Source: Thermoflexus hugenholtzii JAD2
GTDB lineage: Bacteria > Pseudomonadota > Gammaproteobacteria > Burkholderiales > Burkholderiaceae
DNA: 57,530 bases
Assembly (NCBI GenBank): GCA_943325205.2
Contig: CALPOM020000005.1
Span: 1 to 57,530, forward strand
Direction: 5' to 3'
Part shown: positions 8,281 through 16,165 of the stretch, in pieces
Position numbering within the stretch: position 1 is the first letter of the stretch
Layout: each line of letters begins with the position of its first letter
The notes under the pieces: model-generated
Databases searched by the model: none
What the model was told of the DNA's origin: nothing
What the model saw: the letters and a program-made list of their open reading frames with translations, nothing else
Position numbers and translations under genes: made by a program

Positions 8281-9714
8281 TTATTCAAGTTTTGACTTGG
8301 AGCGAATGAAGGTTTGTCCTAACAGATAGGCCTTGGCCTGTTGGAGCATAAAGTCATCCACTGAGCCAAACTCGGGCAGCTTCTTATTCTTTTCTTTGAG
8401 GCGATCTTCAGGAGTCATCAAGGCATTTTTCTCTTCTAATGCTTGGAGTTCAGCCATGCGACGTTTCTCACGATCTGACAAAACTTGATCTTCGGCTTTT
8501 TGTTTATTTTTGAGATGATTCTCGCTATCAATTTCGCGTGTAATTAACACGTCATAGGGGTCACCTTCTGGATTTTGATCTACAGCAATATCCGGCTTGA
8601 TACCATATGCCTGTATTGATCTGCCATTGGGTGTGTAATAGTAGGCAGTTGTTATTTTGAGAGCGGTATCAGAAGTAATTTGACGCACTGTTTGAACCGA
8701 TCCCTTACCAAAGGTAGTTTTACCCATAATCGTTGCACGTTTCAGATCTTGTAATGCGCCTGAAACAATTTCTGAGGCTGACGCAGAATAGGCATTAGTG
8801 AGAACGACTAAGGGGATTTTTTTAAAAATAGCTGGCACATTAGATAGGGCATCGCCGCCCTCGGAAAGACGATAATTAGCAGGTTCAGCTTTATAGACTT
8901 GTTTACTACTAGCTGATTGGCCTTTGGTTGAAACGATCGTCGAGCCTGAAGGTAAAAAAGCTGCAGAAACTCCAACAGCCCCTTGGAGGATGCCACCGCC
9001 ATTATTTCGTAGATCAAGAACAACGCCCTTGATATCAGGGTTTGCTTGATAAGCCTCGGTAAGGCGCTTAGCCAAGTCGGGCACAGTTCTTTCTTGAAAA
9101 CTAGTAATTCGTACCCACAGAATAGCGTTGTCAATGAGCTTGGATTTTACTGATTGGACCTTAATTTCTGCGCGCGTGATAGTGATCGGAAAAGTCCGCT
9201 CCTCAGACTTACGGTAAATTGTGAGTGTAATTTTTGTTCCGGGCGCGCCGCGCATTTTACGTACGGCTTGATCGAGTGTCATGCCGCGGACAGGCTTATC
9301 ATCAAGGCGAGTAATTAAGTCGCCAGATTGAATACCGGCTTTAGCGGCTGGGGAATCCTCAATCGGGTTCATGACTTTAACTAAGCCATCTTCAGAGGAG
9401 ATCTCTATACCAAGGCCTGCAAAACGGCCTTGTGTTTGTTCTTGCATGTCTGAGAAATCTTTTGTATCCAAGAACGCCGAATGGGGGTCAAGACTGTTAA
9501 CCATGCCCTTAACTGCATCGGTTAAAAGTTTTTTATCTTCAATAGGTTCAACGTACTCTCTTTTAACACTTCCAAATACGGAAGTAAATAAGCGAAGTTC
9601 TTCTAGCGGTAAAGCGGCATTTTGTTGAGCTACGGCGGTGACCTGCCAGGTAATAACAACTCCGGCAATAGCACCAATTGCAATGAAGAGGGTATTTTTT
9701 AGTATTGGGCGCAT
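8281..9714 (-). CDS. ctpA: S41 family C-terminal processing peptidase
   Basis: 477 residues. An N-terminal signal or anchor segment (about residues 1-28) places it in the periplasm. A PDZ domain (GLGIEISSEDGLVKVMNPIEDSPAAKAG) is followed by the S41 peptidase domain. The nucleophile Ser is in NAYSASASEIVSGAL and the general-base Lys in GKTTFGKGSVQT. The tail after about residue 390 is charged and probably helical. It cleaves proteins near their C termini and probably acts in envelope or peptidoglycan-enzyme turnover. An AAGAG ribosome site overlaps the gpmA stop region with a 4-bp gap, so the genes form an operon. Confidence 0.92.
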   Translation of the reverse strand: MRPILKNTLFIAIGAIAGVVITWQVTAVAQQNAALPLEELRLFTSVFGSVKREYVEPIEDKKLLTDAVKGMVNSLDPHSAFLDTKDFSDMQEQTQGRFAGLGIEISSEDGLVKVMNPIEDSPAAKAGIQSGDLITRLDDKPVRGMTLDQAVRKMRGAPGTKITLTIYRKSEERTFPITITRAEIKVQSVKSKLIDNAILWVRITSFQERTVPDLAKRLTEAYQANPDIKGVVLDLRNNGGGILQGAVGVSAAFLPSGSTIVSTKGQSASSKQVYKAEPANYRLSEGGDALSNVPAIFKKIPLVVLTNAYSASASEIVSGALQDLKRATIMGKTTFGKGSVQTVRQITSDTALKITTAYYYTPNGRSIQAYGIKPDIAVDQNPEGDPYDVLITREIDSENHLKNKQKAEDQVLSDREKRRMAELQALEEKNALMTPEDRLKEKNKKLPEFGSVDDFMLQQAKAYLLGQTFIRSKSKLE

Positions 9715-9718
9715 GCTC

Positions 9719-10411
9719 TTAATCCAAATAATAGTGTCGTATAGGTTTTAAATTATCGTTCAATTCGTAAATTAATGGGCGCCCGTTGGGAATATTTATA
9801 TCCATAATATCCGTATCAGAGACTTCGTCAAGATATTTAACTATGGCGCGAATGCTGTTTCCATGAGCAGTGATGAGGGGTTTTTTCCCGGCGAGGAGGG
9901 ACGGGGCAATGGATTCATTCCAAAGGGGTAGAACCCGGTGGACGGTATCTTTAAGGCATTCACCACGGGGTATTTCTGCCAAGTTCATTTTTTTATTGTA
10001 CCTAGGATCTAGGTGCAGTTTTTGCTGATCTTCAAGGCTAATTTCAGGGGGGCGAACATCGTACGACCGGCGCCAGATATGAACTTGTTCAGCCCCATAT
10101 TTTTCAGCTGTTTCCGCTTTATTCAGGCCTGCCAAGTTACCATAATGACGCTCATTCAAGCGCCAGTGGTGTACGGTGGGAAGCCACATATAGTCCATCA
10201 CTTGTTGGACCTGCCACAAAGTTTCAATAGCCCTGCGAAGAACTGAGGTATAGGCTAAATCAAAACTAAAGCCGTTAGCAAGCAGTTTTTTACCTGCATC
10301 CCTTGCTTGTTCCTTACCAACAGGGGTTAAATCGACATCAACCCAACCTGTAAAACGATTTTCGAGGTTCCATTTGGACTCCCCATGGCGAATAAGTACT
10401 AACTGTTTCAT
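9719..10411 (-). CDS. gpmA: 2,3-bisphosphoglycerate-dependent phosphoglycerate mutase
   Basis: 230 residues, the standard dPGM length. It interconverts 3- and 2-phosphoglycerate in glycolysis and gluconeogenesis. The phosphohistidine is in [10 protein letters not shown] at the N terminus. [30 protein letters not shown] and the second His in [14 protein letters not shown] are all in place. It is the first gene of a three-gene minus-strand unit with the S41 protease and moeB. It is divergent from the rhodanese gene with only 22 bp between the start codons, so the two promoters must overlap each other or the coding regions. Confidence 0.96.
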   Translation of the reverse strand: MKQLVLIRHGESKWNLENRFTGWVDVDLTPVGKEQARDAGKKLLANGFSFDLAYTSVLRRAIETLWQVQQVMDYMWLPTVHHWRLNERHYGNLAGLNKAETAEKYGAEQVHIWRRSYDVRPPEISLEDQQKLHLDPRYNKKMNLAEIPRGECLKDTVHRVLPLWNESIAPSLLAGKKPLITAHGNSIRAIVKYLDEVSDTDIMDINIPNGRPLIYELNDNLKPIRHYYLD

Positions 10412-10433
10412 AACATCATTCTATAATTGTGAA

Positions 10434-10859
10434 ATGGAATTTATAACTAATACAAACAATCTTATCTTATTTGCGATGATGTTAGTCAGTGGGGCGATGC
10501 TATTTGCGCCTGCCCTGCCGGGATTAATTCATGGCAATGCATCTTTAACCCCGGCTGCCGCAACTTTGCTGATTAACCGGAGTAAGGCTTCAATTATAGA
10601 TATTAGACCGTCAGCGGACTTCAAAACTGGGCATTTAGCGAGATCTAAAAACATCCCAGCTGAGCAGTTAACGACGGGCATAAGCCAGTTAGCACTTGAT
10701 AAAACTGTCCCAATTATCTTAATTTGTGGCACGGGTAAGAGTTCCACAGCAATGATTAGTAAGGTGAAAAAATTAGGTCACGAGGATGTTGTGAGCCTGG
10801 AAGGTGGTATTGCGGCTTGGAATCTTGCCGGTTTACCCCTTGTTCGAAATGCTAGTTAA
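10434..10859 (+). CDS. Rhodanese-like domain protein, membrane anchored
   Basis: 141 residues from ATG 10434; the ORF track's earlier start at 10374 would run into gpmA on the other strand. One N-terminal hydrophobic segment (about residues 9-31) is followed by a single rhodanese domain with SIIDIRPSADFKTGHLARSKNIP. The active-site loop is ILICGTGKSSTA, with Cys as the sulfur acceptor. It closely resembles the YibN-type protein that often sits before grxC and secB in proteobacteria. Sulfur transfer in or at the membrane is likely, but the substrate is unknown. The gene is followed by grxC after a 14-bp gap. Confidence 0.88.
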   Translation: MEFITNTNNLILFAMMLVSGAMLFAPALPGLIHGNASLTPAAATLLINRSKASIIDIRPSADFKTGHLARSKNIPAEQLTTGISQLALDKTVPIILICGTGKSSTAMISKVKKLGHEDVVSLEGGIAAWNLAGLPLVRNAS

Positions 10860-10873
10860 TTTGCGGAGAAAAT

Positions 10874-11131
10874 ATGCCTACCGTAGTCATGTATAGTTCA
10901 CAAGTTTGTCCTTATTGCAGAATGGCTGAAAAGCTTTTAGCAAGTAAAGGGGTTCATCAAATTGAAAAAATACTCATTGATTCCGATCCAAAACTACGGG
11001 ATGAAATGATGTCTCGTACTGGCCGAAGAACAGTTCCTCAAATATATATTGACCAAACCCATGTGGGTGGTTTTGATGATTTAGCCGCTTTGGACAAGGC
11101 GGGTGCATTAGACCCTTTGTTGGCAGGATAA
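10874..11131 (+). CDS. grxC: Glutaredoxin 3
   Basis: 85 residues, the typical Grx3 length. The dithiol active site CPYC is at residues 12-15 (SSQVCPYCRMAE). The cis-Pro segment TVPQIYIDQTHVGGFDDL binds glutathione. It reduces protein disulfides and mixed glutathione disulfides in the cytosol, drawing on the glutathione made by gshA and gshB earlier in the window. A GGAGA ribosome site precedes the ATG. Its position before secB is widely conserved. A repeat-rich spacer of 115 bp separates the two genes. Confidence 0.95.
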   Translation: MPTVVMYSSQVCPYCRMAEKLLASKGVHQIEKILIDSDPKLRDEMMSRTGRRTVPQIYIDQTHVGGFDDLAALDKAGALDPLLAG

Positions 11132-11146
11132 TTGCAAAAAAGTGGT

Positions 11147-11202
11147 TTTAATCTGATTTAATCAGATTAAATGGGTCAGATTAAATAAGTCTGATTAACT
11201 AA
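11147..11202 (+). repeat. Inverted repeat plus three 14-bp tandem copies before secB
   Basis: TTTAATCTGA / TCAGATTAAA forms a perfect 10-bp inverted repeat around a 5-nt loop (11147-11171). Overlapping it are three consecutive 14-bp units starting at 11161, 11175 and 11189: ATCAGATTAAATGG, GTCAGATTAAATAA and GTCTGATTAACTAA. No T-run follows, so it does not look like a terminator. It could be an operator array in the secB promoter region or a slipped-strand repeat. Confidence 0.75.
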
Positions 11203-11246
11203 GAAAATTAACAGCGAGAAGTATTTTTATTAAGATAGGAATTCCG

Positions 11247-11750
11247 ATGTCGGAAGAGAATACAGAAGTTGCATCAGAAAATAGCAATGCCCCATCTTTT
11301 CAAATTCAAAGGGTGTACTTAAAGGATATTTCACTCGAACAACCCAATGCCCCACAGGTTTTTTTAGTTCAGGGCGAGCCGAACGTCCAAATACAAATCG
11401 ATATTCAGTTTGGGCAATTGCAAGATGGGGTGTATGAAGTGATTGTTTTAGGGAATATTACGACTCGTGTGGAAGATAAAGTCCTATTTTTAATTGAGGC
11501 CCAACAAGCGGGTATCTTTGAGCTAAAGAATATTCCTGCCGAGCAACTAGAGCCTATGCTTGCAATTGCTTGCCCCAATGTTTTATACCCTTATTTAAGA
11601 GCCAACATTGCTGATTTAATTGGGCGTGGGGGTTTTCAGCCGATTCATCTTGCAGAAATTAATTTTCATCAGTTATACGAGCAACGTTTAAATGAGGTCG
11701 CGACCGCATCCAATGCTGATCAAACTTCTGGGATTATTCTCCCCAATTAA
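11247..11750 (+). CDS. secB: Protein-export chaperone SecB
   Basis: 167 residues; the homotetrameric cytosolic chaperone that delivers unfolded preproteins to SecA. The core matches SecB: FQIQRVYLKDISLEQPNAPQ at the N terminus, VEDKVLFLIEAQQAGIFELKN in the middle, and LYPYLRANIADLIGRGGFQPIHL, which includes residues of the SecA-contacting region. An AGGAA ribosome site precedes the ATG. The 115-bp upstream spacer holds a tandem repeat that may influence its promoter. gpsA begins 20 bp downstream, as in many proteobacteria. Confidence 0.96.
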   Translation: MSEENTEVASENSNAPSFQIQRVYLKDISLEQPNAPQVFLVQGEPNVQIQIDIQFGQLQDGVYEVIVLGNITTRVEDKVLFLIEAQQAGIFELKNIPAEQLEPMLAIACPNVLYPYLRANIADLIGRGGFQPIHLAEINFHQLYEQRLNEVATASNADQTSGIILPN

Positions 11751-11770
11751 AACCTCTGTATGAGTCTGCC

Positions 11771-12799
11771 ATGAACGTAACTATTCTTGGTGGAGGTGCA
11801 TGGGGCAGCGCCATTGCAATTCATTTAGCAAAAAATCATAGCGATAGCAGTATTGAGCTTTGGGTCAGAGATGCTCAGCAAGGCCAGCAGATGCAATTGG
11901 ACCGGGTGAATCAGCGTTATTTACCTGGGGTTTATTTTCCCAAGAATTTAGTTATTTCATCGAAATGGGATGATATTTGGCTTGGGCAAGATCTTACAAA
12001 GCAGTTAATCGTTATAGCAACTCCTCTGGCCGGGCTTGAGCAGACGTGTCAGCATTTAATTCGATCCGGACCAAGTAGTCAACATTGGCTTTGGTTATGC
12101 AAAGGGATTGACCCGCAAACCGGCAAATTACCTCACGAAATAATTACTCAATTACTCAATCAATCGGTTAACTCTGAGATCCAATACGGAGTCTTGTCTG
12201 GACCGAGCTTTGCGATAGAAGTTGCTAAAGGCTTACCTTGTGCGTTAACTGTTGCAAGTCATTTTCCGGATTTAATCAAGAGGACACAGCAACTTTTACA
12301 CCGGGGTTCGATGCGCATTTATGCCAGTGAAGACGTGGTTGGCGTTGAGCTTGGTGGAGCTGTAAAGAATATTTTAGCAATCGCCACAGGTATCGTAGAC
12401 GGCCTTGGTTTAGGTTTAAATGCCAGAGCAGCAGTGATTACTAGGGGGATGGTTGAGATGAGCCGCCTTGGACAAGCCATGGGTGCTCAAGCAGAAACAT
12501 TTTCAGGCCTGGCAGGCCTTGGTGATTTAATACTTACCGCTACCGGTGATTTGTCACGTAATCGGCGAGTGGGTTTAGAGTTGGCTGTAGGAAAAAAATT
12601 ACCAGAAGTTTTGGAAAAGTTAGGGCAAGTTGCTGAAGGGGTACGTTGTGCTCAGGCGGTTTTAAATTTAGCGCGGCAATATGGCGTAGAAATGCCGATC
12701 GTAGCAGCTGTTTGTTCAGTATTATTTGAGCAAGTAGAGCCAGCACAAGCCGTCGCAGCCTTATTAGCCCGGGATCCTAGGCCTGAATCAGGCAGATAA
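11771..12799 (+). CDS. gpsA: Glycerol-3-phosphate dehydrogenase [NAD(P)+]
   Basis: 342 residues. Reduces dihydroxyacetone phosphate to sn-glycerol-3-phosphate, the backbone for phospholipids. The Rossmann motif GGGAWGSAIAIHLAKN is at the N terminus. The catalytic Lys is in GGAVKNILAIATGI near residue 200. The substrate-binding segment FSGLAGLGDLILTATGDLSRNRRVG is intact. The last residues (LARDPRPESGR) are typical of betaproteobacterial GpsA. It follows secB in the same direction and converges on trmL across a 43-bp gap without an obvious terminator. Confidence 0.95.
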   Translation: MNVTILGGGAWGSAIAIHLAKNHSDSSIELWVRDAQQGQQMQLDRVNQRYLPGVYFPKNLVISSKWDDIWLGQDLTKQLIVIATPLAGLEQTCQHLIRSGPSSQHWLWLCKGIDPQTGKLPHEIITQLLNQSVNSEIQYGVLSGPSFAIEVAKGLPCALTVASHFPDLIKRTQQLLHRGSMRIYASEDVVGVELGGAVKNILAIATGIVDGLGLGLNARAAVITRGMVEMSRLGQAMGAQAETFSGLAGLGDLILTATGDLSRNRRVGLELAVGKKLPEVLEKLGQVAEGVRCAQAVLNLARQYGVEMPIVAAVCSVLFEQVEPAQAVAALLARDPRPESGR

Positions 12800-12842
12800 T
12801 TTCAATTATTTTTAGATTTAGGCCTCAATGTATCCTTGATAC

Positions 12843-13313
12843 TTAAACCCCATTTTTAAAACCATGTTGCCGCCAAGCTTCATAAACCACAATGGCTACC
12901 GTATTAGAAAGATTGAGGCTACGACTGTTGGCCATCATGGGTAATCGCCAGTGATTTGGTGATGGGATGGCCTGTCGGACTGCCTGAGGTAAGCCACTTG
13001 TTTCAGAGCCAAAAATGAAATAGTCGCCTTCTGCAAATGGAGCATGAGCGAGTGATTGCGAGGATTTCGTTGTCAGAGCGTGCCATTGGTGCGGTTGAGC
13101 TTCATTTACAGCTACGAACTTGTCCCAATTGGGGTAAGTCTGTAGGTTCGCAAATTCATGGTAGTCGAGTCCTGCGCGTTTTAATTTAGAGCTTTCAAGA
13201 GGAAAGCCTAAGGGCTCTATCAAATGCAAGTTGCAGCCGGTATTGGCACATAAACGAATAATATTTCCTGTATTAGGGGGAATCTCGGGGTGTACTAAAA
13301 CAATATTGAACAT
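12843..13313 (-). CDS. trmL: tRNA (cytidine(34)-2'-O)-methyltransferase
   Basis: 156 residues starting at the internal ATG 13313 ([21 protein letters not shown]), which is the family's normal N terminus. The ORF track extends it upstream into comF. SPOUT-class knot enzyme that 2'-O-methylates the wobble base of tRNA-Leu isoacceptors using SAM. The knot motifs [11 protein letters not shown]-like ([15 protein letters not shown]) and [20 protein letters not shown] are both present. Its start overlaps the comF stop by 1 bp (TAATG), which suggests translational coupling. Confidence 0.93.
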   Translation of the reverse strand: MFNIVLVHPEIPPNTGNIIRLCANTGCNLHLIEPLGFPLESSKLKRAGLDYHEFANLQTYPNWDKFVAVNEAQPHQWHALTTKSSQSLAHAPFAEGDYFIFGSETSGLPQAVRQAIPSPNHWRLPMMANSRSLNLSNTVAIVVYEAWRQHGFKNGV

Positions 13314-14008
13314 TAATTGAACTCCTTCCGGGGGATTCTTACCATCACCCAATTACTGACCCATAGGGCACCTTTTGATTTTAGTGTTTTTGCAAAATGA
13401 TGCAGTAAATACTCTGACTCCATATGGCCAACAACCACGCCAATCCGAAGATGGGAAAGATTGAGATCTGCACGAATGAGGAATGGATTTTGTATTGGGT
13501 TACTCTGCTCCGGGCAATAGGCTTTTTGTAAAGACACCCATTGATTCGCCATGGGCGTTTTGCAAAGGACGGACAGTTTTCTTGTCATTTCTTGGGTGCT
13601 TGAAAACCCACGTTGTGTGGTAAGTTGCGCAGTTTCTGGCAGGGGGATGAGGACATCGACAGGAGGAAAATGGGGTCGAGCAATTTTTTCCCAAGCAAAC
13701 ATTAACCCGGGGAGAAGGCGAAGGGCGCCATGCCGATCAATTTTCATGAGAATAGGCCAAAGGCGGCTATGATTAAATGCTAGGCAATAGCTCGCATCAA
13801 ACCCCCAACGACCAGTTCGGCAACTTTTACAGACCCAGTGATGGCTTGGGGTGGCACAGATCACACACCGAGGCGTTCTACACAGTGAAACTAAAGAATG
13901 TAAACATACAGCGCAAATTGGATCTAATTGTCGAATAGAGCAGATAATACAACTCGTAGGCAGCAAATAGTCCAAAACCGAAGCCACTTTTTTGATGAAT
14001 AACACCAT
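13313..14008 (-). CDS. comF: ComF-family protein with degenerate phosphoribosyltransferase motif
   Basis: About 231 residues from ATG 14008; the longer ORF from 14083 would overlap the divergent gene. The N-terminal cysteine pairs (CIIC, CAVC, CVIC, CKSC) resemble the ComF zinc-binding region, and the middle shows the [19 protein letters not shown] segment typical of ComF. In most ComF proteins a DDxxTTG PRPP-binding loop follows. Here the equivalent stretch reads [25 protein letters not shown], with no acidic pair and no TTG. The fold may be kept while PRPP binding is lost. Family members are linked to DNA uptake, but the biochemical role is not settled. Confidence 0.75.
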   Translation of the reverse strand: MVLFIKKVASVLDYLLPTSCIICSIRQLDPICAVCLHSLVSLCRTPRCVICATPSHHWVCKSCRTGRWGFDASYCLAFNHSRLWPILMKIDRHGALRLLPGLMFAWEKIARPHFPPVDVLIPLPETAQLTTQRGFSSTQEMTRKLSVLCKTPMANQWVSLQKAYCPEQSNPIQNPFLIRADLNLSHLRIGVVVGHMESEYLLHHFAKTLKSKGALWVSNWVMVRIPRKEFN

Positions 14009-14026
14009 ATATCTTTTTAAATTTGG

Positions 14027-14824
14027 ATGAAGCAGGAAACCGTCAATAAATCCACCAGTACATTCTGGCGATGGCTCAGCCAAGAGCTAACGATCAGAAT
14101 GGAACAAAATTTACCTTTTATACGGGTAGAACCAAAAGCAATTTGTTTGATTGGTGTGCAAAGCCAGAAAGACGTTCAATTACTATATGAACGCTACCCT
14201 ACAGCAAAATTTTCGGTGGATACGCCTTTTAGTAATAGCATTTTAAAAAAGGTTCTTGAATTTTTTCATATCTCGCGGCCCCGGTTACACGTATTGTCCT
14301 TACAAGGGATTGGGCTATTACCAGCACCACCTTTTGATTTTTTATGGGTAAGCGCTTGGCAGGTGTTTTTTGCAAACCAGGTACAGCCCTTTTTAAAACA
14401 ATTGCAAGGATTGTTAAGGGAGGATGGTTTATTGATGATGAGTTATCTAGGGCCTGATACTGCTAAAGAATATCGTCAGATATTCCCTTCGGAGGTTTTT
14501 TTAGGGCTAGACATGCATGATATTGGCGATGCATTAGCAAAAACTGGCTTTGCAGATCCGGTCATGAATATGGAGTATCTCACATTGACCTACGAAAATA
14601 GTCAATTACTTCAGGATGATTTGCAAGCGCTACAAGTGATTCCTGAAAATTTAGATGCGGCGATGCAAAAAACCTTATATGACCAATTAGAGTGCTTAAA
14701 AGAACCCAGAGGATGGTCTCTAACCCTTGAGATTGTTTACGCTCATGCTTGGTTAGGGAGAAAAAGGGAGCCCAATATTACGACTATTCAAGCTAGCGAA
14801 ATCACGATAAAAAATAAAAAATAG
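14027..14824 (+). CDS. bioC: BioC-like SAM methyltransferase-fold protein
   Basis: 265 residues. The second half matches BioC (malonyl-ACP O-methyltransferase, biotin synthesis): PFLKQLQGLLREDGLLMMSYLGPDTAKEYRQIF and LDMHDIGDALAKTGFADPVM. The SAM-binding motif I, normally a Gly-rich ExGxGxG, is not recognisable. The corresponding stretch reads AICLIGVQSQKDVQLL. The activity is therefore uncertain, although similar divergent BioC-like proteins are known to me in Burkholderiaceae. No other bio genes are adjacent. It is divergent from comF with an 18-bp gap. ATG 14027 is used; ATG 14099 is a possible later start. Confidence 0.7.
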   Translation: MKQETVNKSTSTFWRWLSQELTIRMEQNLPFIRVEPKAICLIGVQSQKDVQLLYERYPTAKFSVDTPFSNSILKKVLEFFHISRPRLHVLSLQGIGLLPAPPFDFLWVSAWQVFFANQVQPFLKQLQGLLREDGLLMMSYLGPDTAKEYRQIFPSEVFLGLDMHDIGDALAKTGFADPVMNMEYLTLTYENSQLLQDDLQALQVIPENLDAAMQKTLYDQLECLKEPRGWSLTLEIVYAHAWLGRKREPNITTIQASEITIKNKK

Positions 14825-14888
14825 TAAACACTTACATGTCTTTTTGCACATGGGTATTGGCTTGAGCGTCAAAATATCAATTCAACAC

Positions 14889-14894
14889 TATAAT
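14889..14894 (+). promoter_or_regulatory. Possible -10 element of the coxB operon
   Basis: A perfect TATAAT lies 43 bp before the coxB ATG in the 112-bp gap after the bioC-like gene. The nearest -35-like hexamers give spacers of 15 or 21 bp, so the promoter call is weak. Confidence 0.35.
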
Positions 14895-14936
14895 ATGCAC
14901 ATAAACAGGAAAAATCTTCAAATTAGTAGGAAGAAT

Positions 14937-16115
14937 ATGAAATTACAATACAGCGCACTTAAAAATTTATCTATTCGTCTAAGAGGCTTAATGGGGAGTT
15001 TTTTAGGGTTATCCCTAAGCCCATTTGCTCTAGCATATAACGATATGCCAGGGGGTCCGGCAGTTCGCCAAATAAACTTCCCAGCCCCGGTTACCAAAAT
15101 CATGGAAGAGATTCATTGGCTGCATTACTTTATGTTGATTTTATGTGTTGTGATTTTTGTGGCGGTATTTGGAGTGATGTTTTATTCGATCTTAAAACAT
15201 CGTAAGTCTCTTGGCCATAAATCGGCATCTTTCCACGAAAGCACAACTGTAGAAATTATTTGGACAATCGTGCCATTTTTAATTGTGATTGGTATGGCCT
15301 TACCGGCTACCAAGACGGTCGTCGCGATGAAAGACACAACGAATGCTGATTTAACAATTAAAGCTACAGGTTATCAGTGGAAGTGGGGTTACGACTATAT
15401 TAAAGGCGAAGGCGAAGGAATTTCTTTCTTATCTACATTGTCCACTTCACGCGAGCAAATTAATAATCAAGTCGAAAAAAGTAATACTTATTTAATGGAA
15501 GTTGACAACGAAGTCGTGGTTCCGGTCAACAAAAAGATCCGGGTCATTTTGACGGCTAATGATGTCATTCATGCTTGGACAGTACAAGGTTTTGGCGTGA
15601 AGCAAGATGCGATACCTGGCTTTGTAAGGGATACCTGGTTCAAAGCAGAAAAGATCGGCACTTATCGTGGTCAGTGCTCTGAACTATGCGGTAAAGAGCA
15701 CGCCTTTATGCCGATTGTTGTTAAAGTGGTTTCGGATGCAGATTATGCAAGTTGGGTAGATAGTAAGAAAAAAGAAATGGCAGCGATGGCAGACGATCCA
15801 TCGAAAGTCTACACACTGGAAGAATCCAAAGAGCGAGGCGCAAAAGTGTATGCCGCTAACTGTTCAGTATGTCATCAGCCAAATGGCCAAGGTGGCGGAG
15901 CGTTTCCAGCTTTAGCAGGATCTAAAGTCGTGAATGGTCCTAAGGAAGGGCAATACGCCATATTGCTAAATGGTAAAAACGCTATGCCAAAGTGGAATAG
16001 TCTGTCGGATACTGAATTGGCAGCTGTCATGACTTATACCAAAAACTCGTGGGGTAATAAATCAGGTGAAGTTATACAACCCAGTGACTTTGTAACAGCT
16101 AGAGCAGCAAAATAA
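14937..16115 (+). CDS. coxB: Cytochrome c oxidase subunit II, fused C-terminal cytochrome c domain
   Basis: 392 residues from ATG 14937, preceded by AGGAAG; the ORF track starts earlier at 14844 without a ribosome site. A signal or TM segment comes first, then two TM helices and the periplasmic cupredoxin domain. The CuA ligands are in YRGQCSELCGKEHAFM, with the earlier His in DVIHAWTVQGFGV. A C-terminal monohaem cytochrome c domain (about residues 300-390) has CSVCH and the distal Met in NAMPKWNSL. It receives electrons from cytochrome c and passes them to subunit I. First gene of the cox cluster. Confidence 0.95.
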   Translation: MKLQYSALKNLSIRLRGLMGSFLGLSLSPFALAYNDMPGGPAVRQINFPAPVTKIMEEIHWLHYFMLILCVVIFVAVFGVMFYSILKHRKSLGHKSASFHESTTVEIIWTIVPFLIVIGMALPATKTVVAMKDTTNADLTIKATGYQWKWGYDYIKGEGEGISFLSTLSTSREQINNQVEKSNTYLMEVDNEVVVPVNKKIRVILTANDVIHAWTVQGFGVKQDAIPGFVRDTWFKAEKIGTYRGQCSELCGKEHAFMPIVVKVVSDADYASWVDSKKKEMAAMADDPSKVYTLEESKERGAKVYAANCSVCHQPNGQGGGAFPALAGSKVVNGPKEGQYAILLNGKNAMPKWNSLSDTELAAVMTYTKNSWGNKSGEVIQPSDFVTARAAK

Positions 16116-16165
16116 ATCTATAAACTTTGATACAAATATTGCATATTTAACTATTTGGAGTAGCA

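Noticed and set aside
11147-11171. Palindrome before secB as a terminator for grxC
   Set aside because: The stem is AT-rich and no T-run follows it on either strand, so it does not fit a rho-independent terminator.
12770-12800. CCTGAATCAGG hairpin at the end of gpsA as a terminator
   Set aside because: The stem is short, lies inside the coding sequence and is not followed directly by a T-run.
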